From: an uncultured Collinsella sp.
GTDB taxonomy: Bacteria; Actinomycetota; Coriobacteriia; Coriobacteriales; Coriobacteriaceae
Assembly (NCBI GenBank): GCA_900545555.1
Contig: UQZI01000002.1
Span: 21,368-85,367 of the forward strand
Reading direction: 5' to 3'
DNA: 64,000 bases
In this document: positions 58,506 through 64,000 of the stretch, piece by piece
Layout of the letters: every line of letters begins with the position of its first letter
How positions within the stretch are numbered: the first letter of the stretch is position 1
Translations under genes and position numbers: made by a program
Notes under the pieces: generated by a model
Databases searched by the model: none
What the model was told of the DNA's origin: nothing
Seen by the model: the letters and a program-made list of their open reading frames with translations, nothing else

Positions 58506-60005
58506 TTATCCCAACTTCAAAATCGCTGTGAGTTCCGAGGGTGCCGGGAAACAGCACATTCCCTCAACTCGCACCCTACACACAGCATAAATACCTCCGA
58601 TCCGCACATCGATAAAACAGCGCCGCGTGTAGTCCAGTTCCCTGGTCTCGATTTGTAAATGTGTTGGCGAAGTCCAGGCATACGCTGCAAACAACTTGCG
58701 AACATCCCATGCGGGGGCATCGTCCCTCTCAGCTTCATGAGTCACGAAGGGAAAGAGGTCTCCGACTCCGGCCCCATCGCCCGATTTGCAAACCCAAGAC
58801 TCGTAGCCGGCCCTCACGCCGTACTCACGACCATCGCGCAACAGAGACAAATCCAGCTCATTCTCATGGAATCGAATATCGATCTCTTCAAAATCCCCGA
58901 AAATGCAACGATGAATGCCCTCGAGGCGTAATGAACTCAAACGTCCGCCAGAAGCCAACCCAAGTGGCACGGGAATGCTATCGAAGTCACGTTCGGAAGC
59001 CACTGTCTCCCGAACACCAGACTCTTTGAACAGTACCTCATACAGTGGATCAAGCAGCGCCTTACTTCCTGTCGTGGAACTCGAGCAGGCGATGACAAGG
59101 CCATCTGTGGGCCGTATGTAGCACAGCTGCCCAAAAAGGCCAGAGCATCTGAACCCGCCACGCCGGCACATCCAGAACTGGTATCCATAGCCATTGCTGT
59201 CTTCAGTCGCCTCAGACGGATAAAAGGGGCTCGTTTCCACTTGAATCTTCGTCGCCTCGGCAACCCATTCCGCGGGAATGATCTGTTCCCCACGCCACTT
59301 GCCGCCATCCAGCAAACATTGACCAAACTTAGCCAAATCCGGTGTCGAAAGATGAAGACCGAAACCTCCGGTCGTATGACCGGCTTGATCCTCTTCCCAC
59401 CACCAACTTCTAATACCTAACGGCGTAAACAAACGTTCGGCGAGATAATCGGATTCTTTCGTTCCACTTACGCGTTGCACGAGCATGCTCAATAAATGTG
59501 AACACAGCGAATCGTAGTGAAAGACCTCGCCCGGCTTCCAGTCAAACTCACGATGAAGAACCTCATGTGCCCAGTCGTCTCCCGCGCCAATATACGACAG
59601 GTCACTCTCCTGCCCCATCGTCATAGTCAGCAAATTGCGAACCGTCACATTGCGAAAGCGCTCATCCGCGATCTCGCCTTCATATTCCGGGAAGTATGAA
59701 ATCCAGCGATCGGCCAGTGATAGCCGTCCTTCATTCACCAACATCCCGACAGCGACCGAGGTAAAGGACTTAGTCACAGAATAGAGCGGATGAACGTGTT
59801 CGAGGGCGAACGGCGCAGTCGCATGCTCAAAGACGACTTCACCATCCTGTCGGACCACGACCGAGCGGACTTCCACGCCCGCGGACCTCCACGCCGCAAG
59901 GCACGCCTCACCCATCCTATTGTCAAAGATAATATTAGACACTCTCAACCACTGCCTCTCAAACGAAACCAGCACAAGACAAGGTCGCCCTCGGCGCTTA
60001 TCCAA
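58506..60005 (-). CDS. Beta-lactamase-fold serine hydrolase
   Basis: Up to 499 aa. Class C beta-lactamase/penicillin-binding-like domain with catalytic Ser-x-x-Lys in YSVTKSFTSVAVGML, YDS in FHYDSLCSHLL replacing the usual Tyr-x-Asn, and a C-terminal region WMCRRGGFRCSGLFGQL. The second half (FGDFEEIDIRFHENELDLSLLRDGREYG) is a separate beta-rich domain. No signal peptide. TTG at 60005 gives the longest reading; GTG at 59942 (VSNIIFDNRMGEACLAAW) is also possible. Probably an esterase or amidase of sugar metabolism: it follows the EIIBC gene on the same strand. Confidence 0.75.
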   Translation of the reverse strand: MDKRRGRPCLVLVSFERQWLRVSNIIFDNRMGEACLAAWRSAGVEVRSVVVRQDGEVVFEHATAPFALEHVHPLYSVTKSFTSVAVGMLVNEGRLSLADRWISYFPEYEGEIADERFRNVTVRNLLTMTMGQESDLSYIGAGDDWAHEVLHREFDWKPGEVFHYDSLCSHLLSMLVQRVSGTKESDYLAERLFTPLGIRSWWWEEDQAGHTTGGFGLHLSTPDLAKFGQCLLDGGKWRGEQIIPAEWVAEATKIQVETSPFYPSEATEDSNGYGYQFWMCRRGGFRCSGLFGQLCYIRPTDGLVIACSSSTTGSKALLDPLYEVLFKESGVRETVASERDFDSIPVPLGLASGGRLSSLRLEGIHRCIFGDFEEIDIRFHENELDLSLLRDGREYGVRAGYESWVCKSGDGAGVGDLFPFVTHEAERDDAPAWDVRKLFAAYAWTSPTHLQIETRELDYTRRCFIDVRIGGIYAVCRVRVEGMCCFPAPSELTAILKLG

Positions 60006-60068
60006 GGACGACCTTGTTAGATTGCTGGCGCGCGGGGAAATACTTGTTCCGCGGCTCCACTTCTTTGG

Positions 60069-61538
60069 CTACTTTGCAGCCTCTACCGCCGGCACGTCCT
60101 CCTTGTACGTCGCATACGTAAGCAGGAACGAAATCACGCTGGAAACCACGATGGCTATGATTACGTAAATCAGGTAGTTCGCGCCCATTGCACCGGACGG
60201 GTCAATAAAGCCCGGGAAGGCGCAGAAGCCGCCGCCGGTGAAGGCGAACATCTTGGTGCCAAGAGCGCCGATGATTAGGCCGCCGGGCACAGAGGCAATG
60301 CAGCTCATGATAAAAGGCTTCTTGCGCGGAAGGGTCACACCGTAGATGCAGGGCTCAGTGATGCCGAAGAAGAAGCCCGAGATGAACGCCGGCCATGCAA
60401 GCTGCTTGAGCTTTACGTCCTTAGTCTTCAGAAGAATGGCAAGGACGGCAAGGGACTGAGCGTACGAGCAAACCATGTACGGCGCCATGACAATATCCCA
60501 GCCCTGGGAGGCAATGTTCACCAGCATGAGAGCAATGACACTCCAGTGGAAGCCGAAGATGACCATAGGCTGCCAAATGGCAGTAAGCACGATGCCGCCG
60601 AGCGCGCCGCCGATGACAGGCAAGCTGTAGAGGGAGTTAAACAGCAGGCTCATGAGGTTCGTGATCAGGGTGGCAATCGGGCCAATAATCAAATAGGTAG
60701 CGGGGACCATCACAACGAGTACGCATGTAGGAACAAAGAAGAACTTTACATACTCAGAGAAATGCTTGCGGCACCACTTCTCCAGCTTTGCCGCGAACCA
60801 AACAGAGATGATAATCGGAATGACAGAGCTCGTATAACCCGAAGATGGCATGATGACGGGTATGCCGAGGAAAGTCGTGTAGTAGTTCATGGCAAAGGGA
60901 GTGCCGGCAAGCACCGTTCCCAAAACATCGCCCGATGTGATGTTGACCATCGCCGGATACGTAAGTGCGATACCGAGCGTCATGCCAACGAACTCACTAC
61001 AGCCAAACTTCTTTGCCGCAGTATAGCCAAGGATGATCGGCAGGAAGTAGAAGAAGCCGTCACCAGCCGCATATAGAATCTGGTACAAGCCGTCTGTCGC
61101 CGTAATCCATCCGAGGGCGACGAGAATACTCAAAACACCTTTGATCATACCCGCGGCACACAGCACCGCAAGAATCGGCTGGATTACGCCTGAAATAGTA
61201 TCGATAAGAGCACTAACAACGTTCCCTTTCTTGACGGGCTCACCATCAAGATTAACCTCGCCCAGCCCCTCGACACCAGAAGCGGCAACCGCGGCATCGT
61301 AAACATCCTCAATCACATTGATGCCGACAACAACCTGATACTGGCCATTCGCGTTGATTACTTGAATGACGCCTTCATGAGACTCAATTGCCTTAGTATC
61401 GGCCTTCGCATCGTCTCGCAGCTTGAAACGCAGACGCGTCATGCAGTGCGAGATGCTCAGGATGTTTTCCTTACCGCCGACGAGGCCAACTACGTCCTCG
61501 CCGAGCTTGCGATTTGCAAGCTCTTTGCTTTCGCTCAT
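60069..61538 (-). CDS. PTS EIIBC, beta-glucoside/sucrose family
   Basis: 489 aa. IIB domain first (GEDVVGLVGGKENILSISHCMTRLRFKLRDD, phosphorylated Cys), then the linker and IIC membrane domain with about ten spans (VVSALIDTISGVIQPILAVLCAAGMIKGVL, FYFLPIILGYTAAKKFG, FFFGITEPCIYGVTLP). No IIA domain. The ATG at 61538 has GGGAGGAAAACC upstream, and a longer reading lacks family match. Imports the phospho-disaccharide cleaved by the GH4 enzyme upstream on the same transcript. Confidence 0.9.
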   Translation of the reverse strand: MSESKELANRKLGEDVVGLVGGKENILSISHCMTRLRFKLRDDAKADTKAIESHEGVIQVINANGQYQVVVGINVIEDVYDAAVAASGVEGLGEVNLDGEPVKKGNVVSALIDTISGVIQPILAVLCAAGMIKGVLSILVALGWITATDGLYQILYAAGDGFFYFLPIILGYTAAKKFGCSEFVGMTLGIALTYPAMVNITSGDVLGTVLAGTPFAMNYYTTFLGIPVIMPSSGYTSSVIPIIISVWFAAKLEKWCRKHFSEYVKFFFVPTCVLVVMVPATYLIIGPIATLITNLMSLLFNSLYSLPVIGGALGGIVLTAIWQPMVIFGFHWSVIALMLVNIASQGWDIVMAPYMVCSYAQSLAVLAILLKTKDVKLKQLAWPAFISGFFFGITEPCIYGVTLPRKKPFIMSCIASVPGGLIIGALGTKMFAFTGGGFCAFPGFIDPSGAMGANYLIYVIIAIVVSSVISFLLTYATYKEDVPAVEAAK

Positions 61539-61606
61539 GGTTTTCCTCCCATGCGACCTGTCCAAGGTCGGCCGCCCGCCATCATTCACTAAATTGATTT
61601 CCGATA

Positions 61607-63014
<1,408 letters not shown>

Positions 63015-63146
63015 TAAGCACACGGGTGAACGGTTGATTTATGGCAGTAAGCGGTAACTTTAAGCGTCTTCACTTCCTATAATTGGTAGAAACAGACTAT
63101 CGCGCCGATTTGACGCATTCCGCACCACCTCTATAAGGAGAGCATT

Positions 63147-63887
63147 TTGGCAAGGATCCTGTACAGTGATATTTACCGCAGCCTTCGAGAGCGGATTGTC
63201 GAAGGCAAGCATCCCGTGGGATCGCTCCTTCCTTCCGAACAAAATCTGTCCAAAGAGTTCTCCTGTTCTCGAATGACGGTGCGCAAGGCCATCTCACTTC
63301 TCGCAAATGAAGGTCTAGTTCAGTCCATTAAAGGCAAGGGAGTCCTCGTAATCGAGACGTCACTTGCAGGCGCCAGCAAAGAGGGCGCATTCACCGTAAA
63401 CGACCTTTCTTCGTTCAGCGAATCGGCACACGCGATCGGAGCAATTCCAACGTCAAAAATCGTCTATTTCGAGCACGTAAGCACCAATAAGTGTCTAGCT
63501 CAATTGACGGGATTTCCCGAAGGAGAAGACCTTACGCATTTGAAGCTCGTCCGCATGCTCGACGATAAACCGGTCGCTGTCGACCGTCACTACTTCCTAA
63601 CTTCCTCCGTCCCCGGCCTAAACGAGCAGAATGCCACCCTGTCGCTCTTCCATTACATCGAGGATGAGCTAGGGCTCACCATTGCCGTGAGCAAACGAAC
63701 GATAACACTCGCCCAGCCCGACACTGAGGACTGCCGGTTGCTTGACATCGATCCTTCTACGTATCTGGCGGTCGTAACCAGCCAAACATTCGACTCAACC
63801 GGAACTCAATTTGAGTATGTCGATGCGCGTTATATTCCGAGCATCTTCCATTTTCACGACACGGCAACGCGCACACCCCTGCCCTAA
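63147..63887 (+). CDS. GntR/HutC-family regulator of the second sugar locus
   Basis: 246 aa. Winged HTH RILYSDIYRSLRERIVEGKHPVGSLLPSEQNLSKEFSCSRMTVRKAISLLANEGLVQSIKGKGVLVIE and a UTRA-type effector domain (LTHLKLVRMLDDKPVAVDRHYFLTSSVPGL, GLTIAVSKRTITLAQP). TTG start at 63147 with AAGGAG upstream. Divergent from the GH4 operon; probably represses it through the two operators. Confidence 0.88.
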   Translation: MARILYSDIYRSLRERIVEGKHPVGSLLPSEQNLSKEFSCSRMTVRKAISLLANEGLVQSIKGKGVLVIETSLAGASKEGAFTVNDLSSFSESAHAIGAIPTSKIVYFEHVSTNKCLAQLTGFPEGEDLTHLKLVRMLDDKPVAVDRHYFLTSSVPGLNEQNATLSLFHYIEDELGLTIAVSKRTITLAQPDTEDCRLLDIDPSTYLAVVTSQTFDSTGTQFEYVDARYIPSIFHFHDTATRTPLP

Positions 63888-63935
63888 CAAACGGCACGAA
63901 CGGACGCCGCCCTAGTGAATTTGTTCAACAAAAAA

Positions 63936-63964
63936 GCCGGGGCCCGCGTAATGCGGACCCCGGC
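63936..63964 (-). terminator. Terminator of a leftward gene off the right edge
   Basis: GCCGGGGCCCGC (63936-63947) and GCGGACCCCGGC (63953-63964) form a 12-bp stem with one mismatch. Read leftward it is followed by six T (complement of 63930-63935), so it serves a gene beyond the window. No gene is seen in 63888-64000. Confidence 0.75.
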
Positions 63965-64000
63965 CTTCAACCGTGACGGTATGTTGTCCCAGTCCTACAC

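Overview
The window is a high-GC Gram-positive chromosome segment carrying a complete prophage. The flanks (fused MurT-GatD, guaA, ychF, PTS plus GH4 sugar loci, polyferredoxin, iron-dependent alcohol dehydrogenases) suggest a gut Coriobacteriia of the Collinsella type. That placement rests on gene content and composition only, not on a database search.

Left flank (1-20020): guaA (cut by the window edge), a type I asparaginase, an XRE repressor facing an unknown gene across a perfect 24-bp palindrome, a small membrane protein, ychF, then a sugar locus: GH4 6-phospho-alpha-glucosidase, PTS EIICB, zinc dehydrogenase and a GntR/HutC regulator. Next come a four-cluster iron-sulphur protein, two glycerol-dehydrogenase-like paralogues, an iron alcohol dehydrogenase, two helical-repeat proteins and a single-chain MurT-GatD. 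A four-copy, 40-nt-spaced alternating repeat precedes tRNA-Glu(TTC).

Prophage (about 20012-58259, 38 kb): a large serine recombinase whose reading frame ends inside tRNA-Glu; a Tat-type lipoprotein; an immunity region with two leftward XRE repressors, a rightward Cro-like gene and three operators; an early recombination and replication block (RusA, ERF, SSB, DUF6291-like protein, DnaC-like loader, HNH) followed by many small accessory genes; a ParB-methyltransferase; P27/TerL packaging; HK97-type head; siphovirus tail with a -1 frameshift chaperone pair and a 1341-aa tape measure; FN3 and baseplate proteins. The tail module ends in a diversity-generating retroelement (DGR): a 531-aa variable protein, a 110-nt variable repeat, a 110-nt template repeat and a reverse transcriptase. 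The two repeats differ at 15 positions, every one an adenine in the template. XkdX-like, holin, C39-like peptidase and GH25/Cpl-7/LysM lysozyme genes close the prophage. The right junction repeats GGGGCACCA from the tRNA 3' end and is followed by what was probably the tRNA terminator.

Right flank (58260-64000): a beta-lactamase-fold serine hydrolase, a PTS EIIBC, a second GH4 enzyme and a second GntR/HutC regulator, forming a sugar locus paralogous in part to the one at 4.4-9.7 kb. The most interesting items are the DGR, the integration-dependent change of the integrase C-terminus, the frameshift site, the immunity operators, the 40-nt repeat array and the MurT-GatD fusion.
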